Shown piece by piece: positions 1-8,824 of a stretch of 64,000 nt of DNA. Source of the stretch: Bacillota bacterium (GTDB lineage: Bacteria; Bacillota; Clostridia; Christensenellales; Christensenellaceae); assembly GCA_023393165.1 (NCBI GenBank), contig JAEWMJ010000002.1:124001-188000 (forward strand), written 5' to 3'. Each line of letters starts with the position of its first letter. The stretch's first letter is position 1. The translations under genes and the position numbers were made by a program. Under the pieces are notes generated by a model, which saw only the letters and a program-made list of their open reading frames with translations, searched no databases and was not told the DNA's origin.

Positions 1-1791
1 CGACGGCAGCACGCTTTCCTTGTATTCCGCGCTCTGCTCGTCAAACAGTTCCGTGCAGGGCATGCTGACCACTCTTGCAGGAATGCCTTTTGCAGCCAGT
101 TCATCATAAGCCTTTACGCACAGTTCAACTTCGCTGCCCGTCCCGATCAGAATAACCTTCGGATCTTTGCTGTCTTTCAGTATGTATCCGCCGCGCAGCG
201 CGCTCTTACCCGTTTCTTCATACAGGGGAAGAGTCTGTCTTGTTAAGGCGATGCAGGTCGGTTTGGTTCCGGTCATTGCGATCTGGTATGCCGCAGCCGT
301 TTCTTTGGAATCCGCCGGACGGAAGGTATAGGAATCCGGAATGGAACGGAGCATTGCCATCTGTTCGATAGGCTCGTGCGTGGGGCCGTCTTCGCCAACG
401 CCGATGGAATCGTGCGTCAGGATATATGTTACCGGCAGCTTCATGAGCGCGGACAGGCGCAGCGCAGCCTTCAAATAGTCGCTGAACACCATGAACGTCG
501 CGCAGTAGGCGTGCAGGCCGCCGTGCAGCGCAATACCGTTGGAAATGGCAGCCATCGCAAATTCGCGTATACCAAAGTGAATATTCGTACCCGTTCGGTC
601 ATTTACCGAGAAATATTCCCGTCCCTTCATCAGGGAGTTATTGGAAGGCGCAAGGTCTGCGCTTCCGCCCATCAGGCCGGGCAATTTGGCAGCCAGCCTG
701 TTTAAGATCTCGCCGGAAGACTGGCGGGTAGCCAGCGGTTTTTCAAATTTCCAATAGTTTTCGTCGTCAAATATCGCCTGCGGGACCGGCGCAAAATATT
801 CTTTATACTGCTTTGCAAGCTCCGGATATTTCGCAGAATAGTCCGCAAACACTTTGTTCCATTGATCCTCATTCGCGGCAAATGCTTTCTGCAGATCGCT
901 GATGTAATCCTTAACTTCGCCGGGAACATGGAAAGCTTCCTGGCTTTCCCATCCCAGGTTGGCTTTCATTGCGGCGATGTTTTCATCGCCCAGCGGAGAC
1001 CCGTGGCATTTTGCGCTGCCCTGTACCGCGGGGCAGCCATATCCGATCGCAGTATTGACGATAATCAGGGAAGGTTTGGATTTTTCCTTTTTGGCCTCGG
1101 AAATCGCCTTATCGATGGCAGCCAGGTCCGTATTGCCTTCCGCAACCTCCAGCACCTGCCATCCGTATGCCTGATAACGCATCTTCACGTCTTCCGTGAA
1201 CGCATCTTCCGTGCTTCCCTCTATCGTAATCTTGTTTCTGTCGTAAAGAACTATGATCTTTCCTAATTGAAGATGTCCTGCGAGAGAACTCGCTTCGCCG
1301 GAAACGCCTTCCTGCAGGCAGCCGTCGCCGCTCAGAACGTATGTGTAATGGTCAACAACATCAAATCCGGGTTTGTTGAACACGCCGGCCAGATGGGCTT
1401 CGGCCATGGCAAATCCTACGGACATTGCGATTCCCTGGCCCAGAGGTCCGGTTGTGGTTTCCACGCCGGGCGTATGCCTGTACTCCGGATGTCCGGGTGT
1501 TTTGGAATTCCATTGCCTGAAGTTTTGCAGATCGTCTGCGGATATGCCGTATCCAAACAAATGAAGCAGCGAATAGAGCAGCATGGAGCCATGCCCCGCC
1601 GACAGTATAAACCGGTCCCTGTTGTCCCATTTCGGGTTTTGGGGATTGTGTTTTAAATGCTTGGAAAAAAGTGTGAACGCCATGGGCGCCGCGCCCAGCG
1701 GCAGTCCGGGGTGGCCCGAATTAGCCTTCTGGATACCTTCTGCCGATAAAATACGAATCGTATTTATAGCAAGCATGTCTTTGTTTAACAT
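1..1791 (-). CDS. tkt: Transketolase, C-terminus cut by window edge
   Basis: Transketolase moves two-carbon ketol units between sugar phosphates in the non-oxidative pentose phosphate pathway, using thiamine diphosphate. Read on the minus strand, 597 codons stay open to the window edge, so roughly the last 60-70 residues of a protein of about 660 are missing. Visible signatures are the N-terminal SGHPGLPLG (residues 25-33), AGHGSMLLY near 65-73, GPLGQG at 115-120 and the cofactor motif GDG at 155-157, followed by the central pyrimidine-binding domain with HDSIGVGEDGPTHEP. The ATG at 1791 is preceded by GGAGGG at good spacing. The next gene upstream on this strand ends 24 bases away, so co-transcription is possible. 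Identity is very secure; the choice between tktA and tktB type names is not meaningful here. Confidence 0.97.
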   Translation of the reverse strand, partial: MLNKDMLAINTIRILSAEGIQKANSGHPGLPLGAAPMAFTLFSKHLKHNPQNPKWDNRDRFILSAGHGSMLLYSLLHLFGYGISADDLQNFRQWNSKTPGHPEYRHTPGVETTTGPLGQGIAMSVGFAMAEAHLAGVFNKPGFDVVDHYTYVLSGDGCLQEGVSGEASSLAGHLQLGKIIVLYDRNKITIEGSTEDAFTEDVKMRYQAYGWQVLEVAEGNTDLAAIDKAISEAKKEKSKPSLIIVNTAIGYGCPAVQGSAKCHGSPLGDENIAAMKANLGWESQEAFHVPGEVKDYISDLQKAFAANEDQWNKVFADYSAKYPELAKQYKEYFAPVPQAIFDDENYWKFEKPLATRQSSGEILNRLAAKLPGLMGGSADLAPSNNSLMKGREYFSVNDRTGTNIHFGIREFAMAAISNGIALHGGLHAYCATFMVFSDYLKAALRLSALMKLPVTYILTHDSIGVGEDGPTHEPIEQMAMLRSIPDSYTFRPADSKETAAAYQIAMTGTKPTCIALTRQTLPLYEETGKSALRGGYILKDSKDPKVILIGTGSEVELCVKAYDELAAKGIPARVVSMPCTELFDEQSAEYKESVLPS

Positions 1792-1814
1792 TAGTAATTC
1801 CCTCCAATTGTATA

Positions 1815-3512
1815 TTAAAATTTGTTTCTGTCTCCAAATTTTGTGTTTCCTTTTTTGGCTGGCGGGTGCGGGGCCGAACTTATTGGCTTGCGAGCCGCTT
1901 TCGGCGGCTGCACGTCTTTGGGAACGTCGTCATGCTTGGATATGGTGCTGTTGAATACGGAAGGCTTGCGCCGCGCGCCATAAGGATTTTGCCTGGGCGC
2001 CTGCGGTGCGCCGCCGCCGTTAAACATGCCTGATCCGCCTGTTTTCTTATTTTTGCGGTATAAAAGGAACAGTACGACGCCTATTGCCGCGATCGCAATT
2101 ATGATGATCAGAAGCAGAACTCCCCAGAACCCCAGCCCAAGGCCAGCGCCGCCTTTTACTTCAATTGTAAGCGGTTCTGTCTGAGCGACCACCTGCTGTC
2201 CGTCAGGAGTTGTCGCCGTAACGGAAAATGCATATTCCGTAGTTTCCTTTACCTCGGCTTTTGCAGGGAGCGTCTTGCTGTCCCTGCCCATTGCGCTGAT
2301 GGTGCCGATATCGCCGATGGTTTTTTCCGTAACCTTCACATCGTTCAGCAGAATATCCGAATTATTGGTTACTGTAACCTGAAACGTCACTTCGCCGGGT
2401 GCATCCAGAGATAAGGTATCCGCATTCACCTGGATTTTGAGCGTCGAAGGTTCTTCAGAAGCCGATGGAGACGTGGACGCAGACGCGGACGCGCTCCCTA
2501 CCGTGATAGTCACCTGGTTGGAATCTGCGGAAACTGCGTCCCCTGCGGAATTCTTCCCTGTTGCCGTATATTTATAATTTCCGGTAGACTGCGGCGTAAC
2601 AGTGACTGTAGCTTCCGTGCTTTCGCCTTTATCCAGCGACGAGTCTTTCAATTCAACCGGCTGGCCGTTATTGTCCAGAAGCGACAGACCCGTAATCTGG
2701 TCGTCGCCGCTGTTTGTGACTTTAGCGGTCAAAACAACGCTTTCCCCTGCGTTGACCGTGTCTTTGTCGGCCGAAAGAGACAAGGCCAGCCCGGATTTTG
2801 CAGGCGCTTCAACCGTTACATTCAAGGTATCCAAGGTAAGCGTTTTATTGCTGCCGTCCGCGGTAAACGTAAGGGTGGGTTTTACCTCCATCGTTTTGTT
2901 GACCGTAACAGTATACGTCATTTCTTTGGAGTCTCCGGGATTCAAAGAAAAAGACTGCCCGATTTGATCTCCTCCGTCGATCGGGGGAGCTTTTAAGTTG
3001 GCGTTTTCGATTTTGACGTCTCCTTCGTTTTTGAAGGTAAACTTAAAGGTGGCCTTATCGCCCTGTTTTAAATTTTTATTGTCCACCGACGCCGAACCCG
3101 TAACCTTGATGGTACTGGCTTTGGGATAAACATGAATGGAATCGGTAGCGGTACCCTGCGTTCCATCGACATTGGTATAAGTCAACGTAAAAGCAAGATC
3201 CTTGTCAATAGAGTTTGCAGGAATATAAAAATCCTGGTTTGTATGGGATCCTGATGTAAGCGGATTACCGTCGTTTAATTTAACCACGGTTACCAAATCG
3301 GGGTACGTTATCTGTACATTTGAAACAGGGTCGCCCTGTACGTTAACAAAAGCTTCCAGCAAAACATTCTGGCCTGAAGCGCTGACCATTTCAGGCGATA
3401 CCTGCACGCTGAAACTTACGCTGGATGCAGCCAATGCTGACGCAGCCCCAAAAGTGAATACAAACGAACACGCGATTGCGATTGTTAAAATATAAACCAA
3501 TATTTTTTTCAA
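1815..3512 (-). CDS. Secreted, membrane-anchored Ig-like repeat protein (S-layer/CARDB-like)
   Basis: This is a 565-residue extracytoplasmic protein of unknown function. It has an N-terminal signal sequence (residues 1 to about 29, ending AASALA), then several beta-rich segments of the type seen in CARDB, DUF11 and COG1361 S-layer-like proteins, a Ser/Ala linker (SASASASTSPSASEEPS), a last Ig-like unit, one transmembrane helix near residues 463-486 and a basic, proline-rich cytoplasmic tail of about 80 residues. The frame is open further upstream to an ATG at 3551, but a strong AGGAGG lies just before the TTG at 3512, which also places the signal peptide correctly, so TTG is chosen. It lies 24 bases upstream of transketolase, with no obvious metabolic link. 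A role in cell-surface structure or as a membrane-tethered binding protein is inference. Confidence 0.8.
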   Translation of the reverse strand: MKKILVYILTIAIACSFVFTFGAASALAASSVSFSVQVSPEMVSASGQNVLLEAFVNVQGDPVSNVQITYPDLVTVVKLNDGNPLTSGSHTNQDFYIPANSIDKDLAFTLTYTNVDGTQGTATDSIHVYPKASTIKVTGSASVDNKNLKQGDKATFKFTFKNEGDVKIENANLKAPPIDGGDQIGQSFSLNPGDSKEMTYTVTVNKTMEVKPTLTFTADGSNKTLTLDTLNVTVEAPAKSGLALSLSADKDTVNAGESVVLTAKVTNSGDDQITGLSLLDNNGQPVELKDSSLDKGESTEATVTVTPQSTGNYKYTATGKNSAGDAVSADSNQVTITVGSASASASTSPSASEEPSTLKIQVNADTLSLDAPGEVTFQVTVTNNSDILLNDVKVTEKTIGDIGTISAMGRDSKTLPAKAEVKETTEYAFSVTATTPDGQQVVAQTEPLTIEVKGGAGLGLGFWGVLLLIIIIAIAAIGVVLFLLYRKNKKTGGSGMFNGGGAPQAPRQNPYGARRKPSVFNSTISKHDDVPKDVQPPKAARKPISSAPHPPAKKGNTKFGDRNKF

Positions 3513-3631
3513 GTAAGTAAACCTCCTACTTTTAAAATGCCAATCACCCACATATTAATTATGCAATACAACTGTAATTTTAAACTATCCCACAGGATGT
3601 GTCAACAAACGCAGGCAAGCCGCAAAACCCG

Positions 3632-4702
3632 CTATTTGTCAAGCTTTACGATCCAGTCGTGCGTATCCTTGATCTCGCCGTATTGTATGCCCGTTAACGT
3701 ATCATACAGTTTTCCGGAAAGCTCGCCCATTTTGCCGCCGTTTATCACAAAATTTTCATCGTCGTAGAAAAGTTCGCCGACAGGGCTGATCACCGCAGCC
3801 GTTCCCGTTCCGAACGCCTCGTTCATCCGGCCTTCCCGGATCGCATCCGTTACGTCGGTGATTGTCAGCCGCTCTTCACGCACAGGCACCCCGAAATCCT
3901 TTGCAAGATTGATCGCAGAGTCCCTTGTGATGCCGGGCAGTATGCTTCCTTCCAGCGGAGGCGTATACAGTACGCCGTCTATAACAAAGAATATGTTCAT
4001 GGAACCTACTTCTTCAATATACTTCCCTTCTTTTCCGTCCAGCCAGAGCGCCTGCGAAAACCCTTTTTTATGCGCGTCTTCACCAACCAGCAGGCTTGCC
4101 GCATAGTTGGCGGATGTCTTGGCAAACCCAAGGCCGCCTTTAACCGCGCGGACATAGTGGTTTTCCACATAAATCTTCACGGGTTCAAGACCGCATGCAT
4201 AATACGCGCCCACCGGGCTTAAGATGATGTAGAACAGGTATTCGTGCGCTGCGCTCACGCCCAAAAAAGGATCCATGCCGATATAATTCGGCCGGATATA
4301 CAGGGATGTTCCCCTGGCTTTGGGCACCCATTCACGGTCTGTCGAGACCAGCTTTTTTAAAGCCTCCAGCGCTTCCTCCACATCGATTTCGGGCATGCAC
4401 AAACGTTGGGCCGAGTTGTTCAGGCGCCTGAAATTATCGCGCGGCCTGAAGAAGGTAATCTCGCCGTTTACGTCGGTGTACGCTTTTAAACCGTCGAAAA
4501 CTTCCTGGCCGTAATGCAGGACTGTCGCCGCCGGCGATATAGAAAAATCACCATAGGGTACTATGCGCGCGTCATGCCAGCCCCTGCCCTGGGTATAATT
4601 GTATAAAAACATATAATCGGTAAAAAGTTTCCCAAAACCCAACTTGCTTTCGTCCTGCGGTTTCTCCTTTAATTTCTCCCGCTTTTCAAAATAGATTTCC
4701 AT
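3632..4702 (-). CDS. ilvE: Branched-chain amino acid aminotransferase
   Basis: This PLP enzyme (fold type IV) interconverts valine, leucine and isoleucine with their 2-oxo acids, using glutamate/2-oxoglutarate. The 356 residues match the family length of the long bacterial type (BCAT II). Characteristic stretches are GQEVFDGLKAY near the start, the PLP lysine in FAKTSANYAASL (K195 from the chosen start) and the phosphate-binding GTGTAAVISPVG near the C-terminus. An in-frame ATG 36 bases upstream exists, but GTGAGGAG sits right before the ATG at 4702, giving a start of MEIYFEKRE. It is followed on this strand, after about 120 bases, by the secreted repeat protein, and preceded by the YigZ gene with a 55-base gap. 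Confidence 0.95.
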   Translation of the reverse strand: MEIYFEKREKLKEKPQDESKLGFGKLFTDYMFLYNYTQGRGWHDARIVPYGDFSISPAATVLHYGQEVFDGLKAYTDVNGEITFFRPRDNFRRLNNSAQRLCMPEIDVEEALEALKKLVSTDREWVPKARGTSLYIRPNYIGMDPFLGVSAAHEYLFYIILSPVGAYYACGLEPVKIYVENHYVRAVKGGLGFAKTSANYAASLLVGEDAHKKGFSQALWLDGKEGKYIEEVGSMNIFFVIDGVLYTPPLEGSILPGITRDSAINLAKDFGVPVREERLTITDVTDAIREGRMNEAFGTGTAAVISPVGELFYDDENFVINGGKMGELSGKLYDTLTGIQYGEIKDTHDWIVKLDK

Positions 4703-4757
4703 TTCATACTCCTCACATCTGCTATCTATATTAATCAAAATTAATCAAACTTAACTC

Positions 4758-5390
4758 TTACTGAACCTTTTTTGCCAGGTAGGTCTCGCCGCAGGCATCC
4801 GGTTTTACGTTTCCCAGAAACGCTTCGCTTACCTCCGCTTCAAACCTTCCCGCCGATTCCCCGGGCACAAGCAATTCCGCCTGTACATCCGCCCCGAAAA
4901 CCACATTGCCGCGCCCATATCCGCCGGAAGCCGCCATTGCCTCCAGCCTGCCGAAGGAAGCGTAAGGCAGCTTAAGCCGGTAAACCAGGCATGGGATCAT
5001 CTCTATTTTCTGCGCCGCGTTTACCGCGTCCGCCACCGCCCCGGCATATGCACGGACCAGCCCGCCGGCCCCCAGCAGCACGCCGCCGAAATACCTTGTC
5101 ACGATTGCGAGCACATTGGTAAGGCCGGTCTGTTTCAAAACCTCCAGCATGGGCATTCCCGCCGTTCCCTGCGGTTCGCCGTCGTCCGAAAACCGCATTG
5201 CGGCCGAATCCGCCCCGACGATCATTGCGCTGCAGTTATGTGTCGCATCCCAGTACTTTTTTTTGATTTCCGATAATTTAAGCGCCGCTTCTTCCGGCGT
5301 TTCAACCGGATAAACCGCGCCTATAAACCGCGACTTTTTTATAACTGTTTCGCAAACCGCCTCTTTTTCTATGGTGAGGTACGCTTTCAT
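4758..5390 (-). CDS. YigZ/IMPACT family protein (UPF0029)
   Basis: A 210-residue member of the YigZ/IMPACT family, whose N-terminal domain is conserved from bacteria to eukaryotic translation regulators. The biochemical role in bacteria is not settled. The family signature is seen in KKSRFIGAVYPV, YWDATHNCSA, FSDDGEPQGTAGMPML and VTRYFGGVLLGAGGLVRAY, followed by a ferredoxin-like C-terminal domain that ends the protein. The length is typical (about 200-215 residues). Its ATG directly abuts the stop codon of tyrS (no intervening base), so it is very likely translated from the same message. Confidence 0.9.
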   Translation of the reverse strand: MKAYLTIEKEAVCETVIKKSRFIGAVYPVETPEEAALKLSEIKKKYWDATHNCSAMIVGADSAAMRFSDDGEPQGTAGMPMLEVLKQTGLTNVLAIVTRYFGGVLLGAGGLVRAYAGAVADAVNAAQKIEMIPCLVYRLKLPYASFGRLEAMAASGGYGRGNVVFGADVQAELLVPGESAGRFEAEVSEAFLGNVKPDACGETYLAKKVQ

Positions 5391-6611
5391 TTAAACCAGC
5401 TTTACCTTATGGTATACTTTCTTTCCTTTTTTAATCAATATTTCCCCGCCTTTGAACTCTTCGGCGCCTATTTCCATGAATTCATCCTCCACACGCGCGC
5501 CGTCAATGCTGACGCCGCCTCCGGCGATCAGCCTTCTGCCTTCGCCCCTGGAACTTGTCAGGCCGCAGAAAATCAAAAGATCGATAATCTTGGCGTTTTG
5601 CGCAAGCTCATCCCGCGTGATCCCGCTCATAGGAATGCTTCCGCCCTGCGCCCCGCCGCCAAACAGCGCTTCGGCCGCATCGCGAGCGGCAGCCGCATCC
5701 GCTTCGCCGTGCACCTGTTTGGTAACCTCAAAGGCAAGGACTTTCTTTGCCTCGTTGATTTCGGTATCCTTCAGCGCGGAAAGCCTGTTCACTTCTTCCA
5801 TGGGAAGGAAAGTTAAAAGGGACAGGCAGTTTCTGACATCCGCATCGTTTACATTGCGCCAGTATTGATAAAATTCATAAGGAGACGTTTTTTCGGGATC
5901 AAGCCACAATGCGCCGCTTTCTGTTTTACCCATTTTTTTGCCGTCGCTCTTTAAAAGCAGCGTAAACGTCATTCCAAAGGCGGGTTTCTGTTCCTTGCGG
6001 CGTATAAGGTCTGCGCCCGAAAGGATGTTCGACCACTGGTCGTCTCCGCCCAACTGCAGCGCGCACCCGTATTTTCTGTTGAGCACCAGAAAATCGTACG
6101 ACTGCATCAGCATATAATTGAATTCCAGGAAAGTGAGTCCCTTTTCCAGACGCCGCTTGAAGCATTCCGCCGTCAGCATTTTATTTACCGAAAAAACCGA
6201 CCCCACTTCCCGCAGGAACGATATATAATTGAGGTCCATCAGCCAGTCGGAATTGTCCACCATAATTGCCCGGCCTTCCGAAAAATCGAGAAACCTTCGC
6301 ATCTGCTCCTTGAATTTGTTTGAATTTTGGACGATGGTTTCCCTTGTCATCATCTTGCGCATATCGGTCTTGCCGCTCGGATCCCCTACCATCGCGGTGC
6401 CGCCGCCCACCAGGGCGATGGGCAGATGTCCCGCCCGCTGCATATGCGCCATTGCCATTAACTGAACAAAATGCCCCACATGCAGGCTGTCTGCAGTAGG
6501 GTCGAATCCTATATAAAAAGTTACCTTTTCTTTTCCCAGCAATTCCCGGAGGCCTTCATGCGTGGTTTGTTTGATGAAACCTCTTTCGGTAAGCGTATCG
6601 AATACATTCAT
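5391..6611 (-). CDS. tyrS: Tyrosine--tRNA ligase
   Basis: Class I aminoacyl-tRNA synthetase that charges tRNA-Tyr. At 406 residues it has the normal length of the TyrRS-S/TyrZ group. The HIGH-type motif reads HVGH (44-47); the KMSKS-type loop reads KMGKT (226-230), with the second lysine in the usual position. GGDDQWSNI (residues 188-196) is the tyrosine/tRNA binding signature, and an S4 RNA-binding domain occupies the last 65 or so residues (SRGEGRRLIAGGGVSIDGARV). No T-box leader is present because the gene lies only 4 bases downstream of the aminotransferase gene, so expression probably depends on the upstream promoter. Confidence 0.97.
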   Translation of the reverse strand: MNVFDTLTERGFIKQTTHEGLRELLGKEKVTFYIGFDPTADSLHVGHFVQLMAMAHMQRAGHLPIALVGGGTAMVGDPSGKTDMRKMMTRETIVQNSNKFKEQMRRFLDFSEGRAIMVDNSDWLMDLNYISFLREVGSVFSVNKMLTAECFKRRLEKGLTFLEFNYMLMQSYDFLVLNRKYGCALQLGGDDQWSNILSGADLIRRKEQKPAFGMTFTLLLKSDGKKMGKTESGALWLDPEKTSPYEFYQYWRNVNDADVRNCLSLLTFLPMEEVNRLSALKDTEINEAKKVLAFEVTKQVHGEADAAAARDAAEALFGGGAQGGSIPMSGITRDELAQNAKIIDLLIFCGLTSSRGEGRRLIAGGGVSIDGARVEDEFMEIGAEEFKGGEILIKKGKKVYHKVKLV

Positions 6612-6615
6612 TTAT

Positions 6616-7788
6616 TTAAATACTCTCCTTTATCGTGTCTCCCATTATTTTGATTCCCCTTTGAATGCTTTCTATGGCAGGCATTGAAAAATTGAGACGG
6701 AAGGTGTTTTCCCTGGGTTTTTCCGCATAAAACGGCCCTCCCGGAACAAACGCGACCTTTTTATCCACACATTTCTGGAAAAGTTCCTTCGCGTTCATTC
6801 CCTCGGGCAGCTCGCCCCAGATAAAAAGCCCGCCCATCGGGTGCAGCATTTTTACTTCTTTGGGAAAATGTTCCCTGATCGACTCTTCCATGGCGTCCCT
6901 CTGCGCTTTATATGTCCTGCATATTTCACGCACATGCGGCTCGTAATAGCCCCGGCGCACGAACTCGCTTACAATGTTCTGCGAAAGGTTGGAGGTATGC
7001 ACGTCCAGCCCCTGTTTTGCGAGATTGAACCGGTGGATGATCTCCTTGTTTGCGATCGCCGCGCCAACGCGAAGTCCGGGCGAGATGGTTTTGGAAAAAC
7101 TCATCAGTTTGATCACGATTCCCTGTGTATCATATGACTTAATGGGGCTAAGCGCCTCTCCCTCGTACCGGAGTTCGGCGTAAGGGTCGTCTTCCAGAAT
7201 AATAACGCCGTACTCGGCGCAGATCTCGTATATTTTCCTGCGTTTTTCATCGCTGGCGGTAACGCCTGTGGGGTTCTGGAATGTCGGGATCACGTAGAAG
7301 AATTTAGGACGGTATCGGACGATCTTATCCTTGAGTTCATCCAGATCCGGCCCGTCGCTCTGAAGCCGGACGGTTTTGACATCCGCCTCCGCCAGCTTGA
7401 ACGTCTGCAGGGCGCCTAAAAATGTAGGAGATTCCACCAGCATGGTATCCCCCTTGTTGATCAGCGCGCGCGCCGTCATTTCGATTCCCTGGGAAGAACC
7501 CGTCAAAATGATAAGGTCGTCGTCTTCCCGCATCAGACGGCTGTTTAACTCCCTCACGGTTTTGAGGAGGGAGCTAGTTCCCAGCGTATTTCCGTATTGA
7601 AAAATAGAAGAAGAATGGTTTTGTATGAGTTCTGCCGTAATCTCGCCGATCTCCCTGGACGGGAAACAAGCGGGAGACGGATTTCCCCCCGCGAAAGAAA
7701 TCATGTCCGGAACTGCCAATAACGAAAATATTTTCCTGATCTCGCTGCCTTCCACTCCGTTGAACCGGTCTGCAAACGATAAATCCAT
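6616..7788 (-). CDS. PLP-dependent aminotransferase, class I/II (2-aminoadipate/LysN-like)
   Basis: A 390-residue fold-type I aminotransferase of the kind related to LysN, KAT II and the catalytic half of MocR proteins, but without an N-terminal winged-helix domain. Landmarks are AGGNPSP (33-39), the QNPTG loop (171-175), the ILEDDPYAELRY segment with the cofactor aspartate and tyrosine (197-208), and the Schiff-base lysine in SFSKTISPGLRVG (K233). The substrate is not readable from sequence; 2-aminoadipate, aromatic or branched-chain amino acids are all possible. AAGGGG precedes the ATG. It heads a tyrS-yigZ-ilvE run of minus-strand genes. The start of the unit faces the divergent NifU-like gene across 329 bases. 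Confidence 0.88.
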   Translation of the reverse strand: MDLSFADRFNGVEGSEIRKIFSLLAVPDMISFAGGNPSPACFPSREIGEITAELIQNHSSSIFQYGNTLGTSSLLKTVRELNSRLMREDDDLIILTGSSQGIEMTARALINKGDTMLVESPTFLGALQTFKLAEADVKTVRLQSDGPDLDELKDKIVRYRPKFFYVIPTFQNPTGVTASDEKRRKIYEICAEYGVIILEDDPYAELRYEGEALSPIKSYDTQGIVIKLMSFSKTISPGLRVGAAIANKEIIHRFNLAKQGLDVHTSNLSQNIVSEFVRRGYYEPHVREICRTYKAQRDAMEESIREHFPKEVKMLHPMGGLFIWGELPEGMNAKELFQKCVDKKVAFVPGGPFYAEKPRENTFRLNFSMPAIESIQRGIKIMGDTIKESI

Positions 7789-7981
7789 TGTAATACCCCT
7801 TAAACTTTATATCAGGCTTCATTTGGAATCGATCCAAAAGACGATTCTTGAAGCCGTATTTCACGAAATCGTTATATTGAGCCCTTTTCTTTCAAAAAGG
7901 CTGAAAAAAACGGCGCAATTAACTCAATAACCATCAAAAAAGGCTAAATATTATTATATAGCCATTTTTTTAAAAAAACAA

Positions 7982-8010
7982 CTGCAAATGGCGGTAATCT
8001 ATGTTATAAT
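7982..8010 (+). promoter_or_regulatory. Candidate sigma-A promoter for the NifU-like/GGGtGRT unit
   Basis: TATAAT at 8005-8010 is a perfect -10 box. A weak -35 (CTGCAA, 7982-7987) lies 17 bases upstream. It would give a leader of about 100 nt before the ATG at 8118 that includes the hairpin at 8021-8076. The rest of the 7789-8117 intergenic region is AT-rich, with nothing else recognised. Confidence 0.55.
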
Positions 8011-8020
8011 ATCTCGTAAT

Positions 8021-8076
8021 TTAAGTCTTACTAAATAAATCGCTGGCGATTTATTTAGTGGGGCAGTAAGGCTTAA
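8021..8076 (+). promoter_or_regulatory. Long leader hairpin upstream of the NifU-like gene
   Basis: Bases 8021-8031 pair with 8066-8076 (one G-U pair), and 8032-8042 pair perfectly with 8047-8057 around a CTGG loop, leaving an 8-base bulge (8058-8065). There is no U-run after it, so it is not a simple terminator. It lies between the predicted promoter and the ribosome binding site (AAGGAGG, 8104-8110). Confidence 0.6.
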
Positions 8077-8117
8077 TTTATTGTAAACTATTTATTCTTA
8101 TATAAGGAGGATATTCC

Positions 8118-8810
8118 ATGCAATTTTCCAAAGAAGTGGAAGAAATGGTATGCGTGAAAAAAGGCCCTCATCACGGCCCGGCCCCGATTCCTGAAGAAGG
8201 AAGATGGGTATGCGCTAAAGAAATCAAAGACATTTCCGGTTTGACGCACGGCGTTGGCTGGTGCGCACCGCAGCAGGGCGCCTGCAAACTGACGCTGAAT
8301 GTAAAAAATGGTATCATCGAGGAAGCCCTTGTTGAAACAATCGGCTGTTCGGGTATGACCCATTCTGCAGCAATGGCTGCCGAAGTTTTGAGCGGCAAAA
8401 CAATACTGGAGGCTCTCAACACCGACCTTGTCTGCGACGCGATCAACACCGCTATGCGCGAACTGTTCCTGCAGATCGCTTACGGCCGCACCCAGACGGC
8501 GTTTTCAGAGGACGGTCTGCCCATCGGCGCAGGCCTCGAGGACCTTGGCAAAGGGCTTCGTTCACAAGTTGGAACCATGTATTCCACCAATGAAAAAGGC
8601 GTCCGCTACCTGGAAATGGCCGAAGGCTATGTGATGAGCATCGCTCTTGATGAAAATGATGAAGTCATTGGATATAAATTCGTCCGTTTGGGCAAAATGA
8701 TGGAAGATATCCGGAAAGGCAAAGACGCAAGCGAAGCGCTCAAAGCCAATACCGGTACCTACGGACGGTATGAAAACGCGGCGAAATATATCGACCCGCG
8801 CAAGGAATAG
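8118..8810 (+). CDS. NifU-like iron-sulfur cluster assembly scaffold protein
   Basis: A 230-residue protein related to the IscU/NifU N-terminal scaffold domain. The best landmark is GCSGMTHSAAMAAEVLSGKT (starting at C77), which matches the IscU pattern GC-x(6)-S around one cluster-ligand cysteine. Other cysteines are C12, C32, C49, C56 and C106; which of them bind a cluster is not known. The C-terminal half (about residues 120-230) is specific to this anaerobe family and has no cysteine. AAGGAGG precedes the ATG. It is followed 14 bases later by the GGGtGRT gene, a pairing that recurs in many Clostridia and Bacteroidota. No cysteine desulfurase gene is nearby. A scaffold or carrier role is inferred from family only. 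Confidence 0.85.
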   Translation: MQFSKEVEEMVCVKKGPHHGPAPIPEEGRWVCAKEIKDISGLTHGVGWCAPQQGACKLTLNVKNGIIEEALVETIGCSGMTHSAAMAAEVLSGKTILEALNTDLVCDAINTAMRELFLQIAYGRTQTAFSEDGLPIGAGLEDLGKGLRSQVGTMYSTNEKGVRYLEMAEGYVMSIALDENDEVIGYKFVRLGKMMEDIRKGKDASEALKANTGTYGRYENAAKYIDPRKE

Positions 8811-8824
8811 GGGAGGTCGAAACT

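Noticed and set aside
6748..6760. TTATCCACA DnaA-box-like sequence in the aminotransferase gene
   Set aside because: It is single, inside a gene and without neighbours, so not evidence for an origin.
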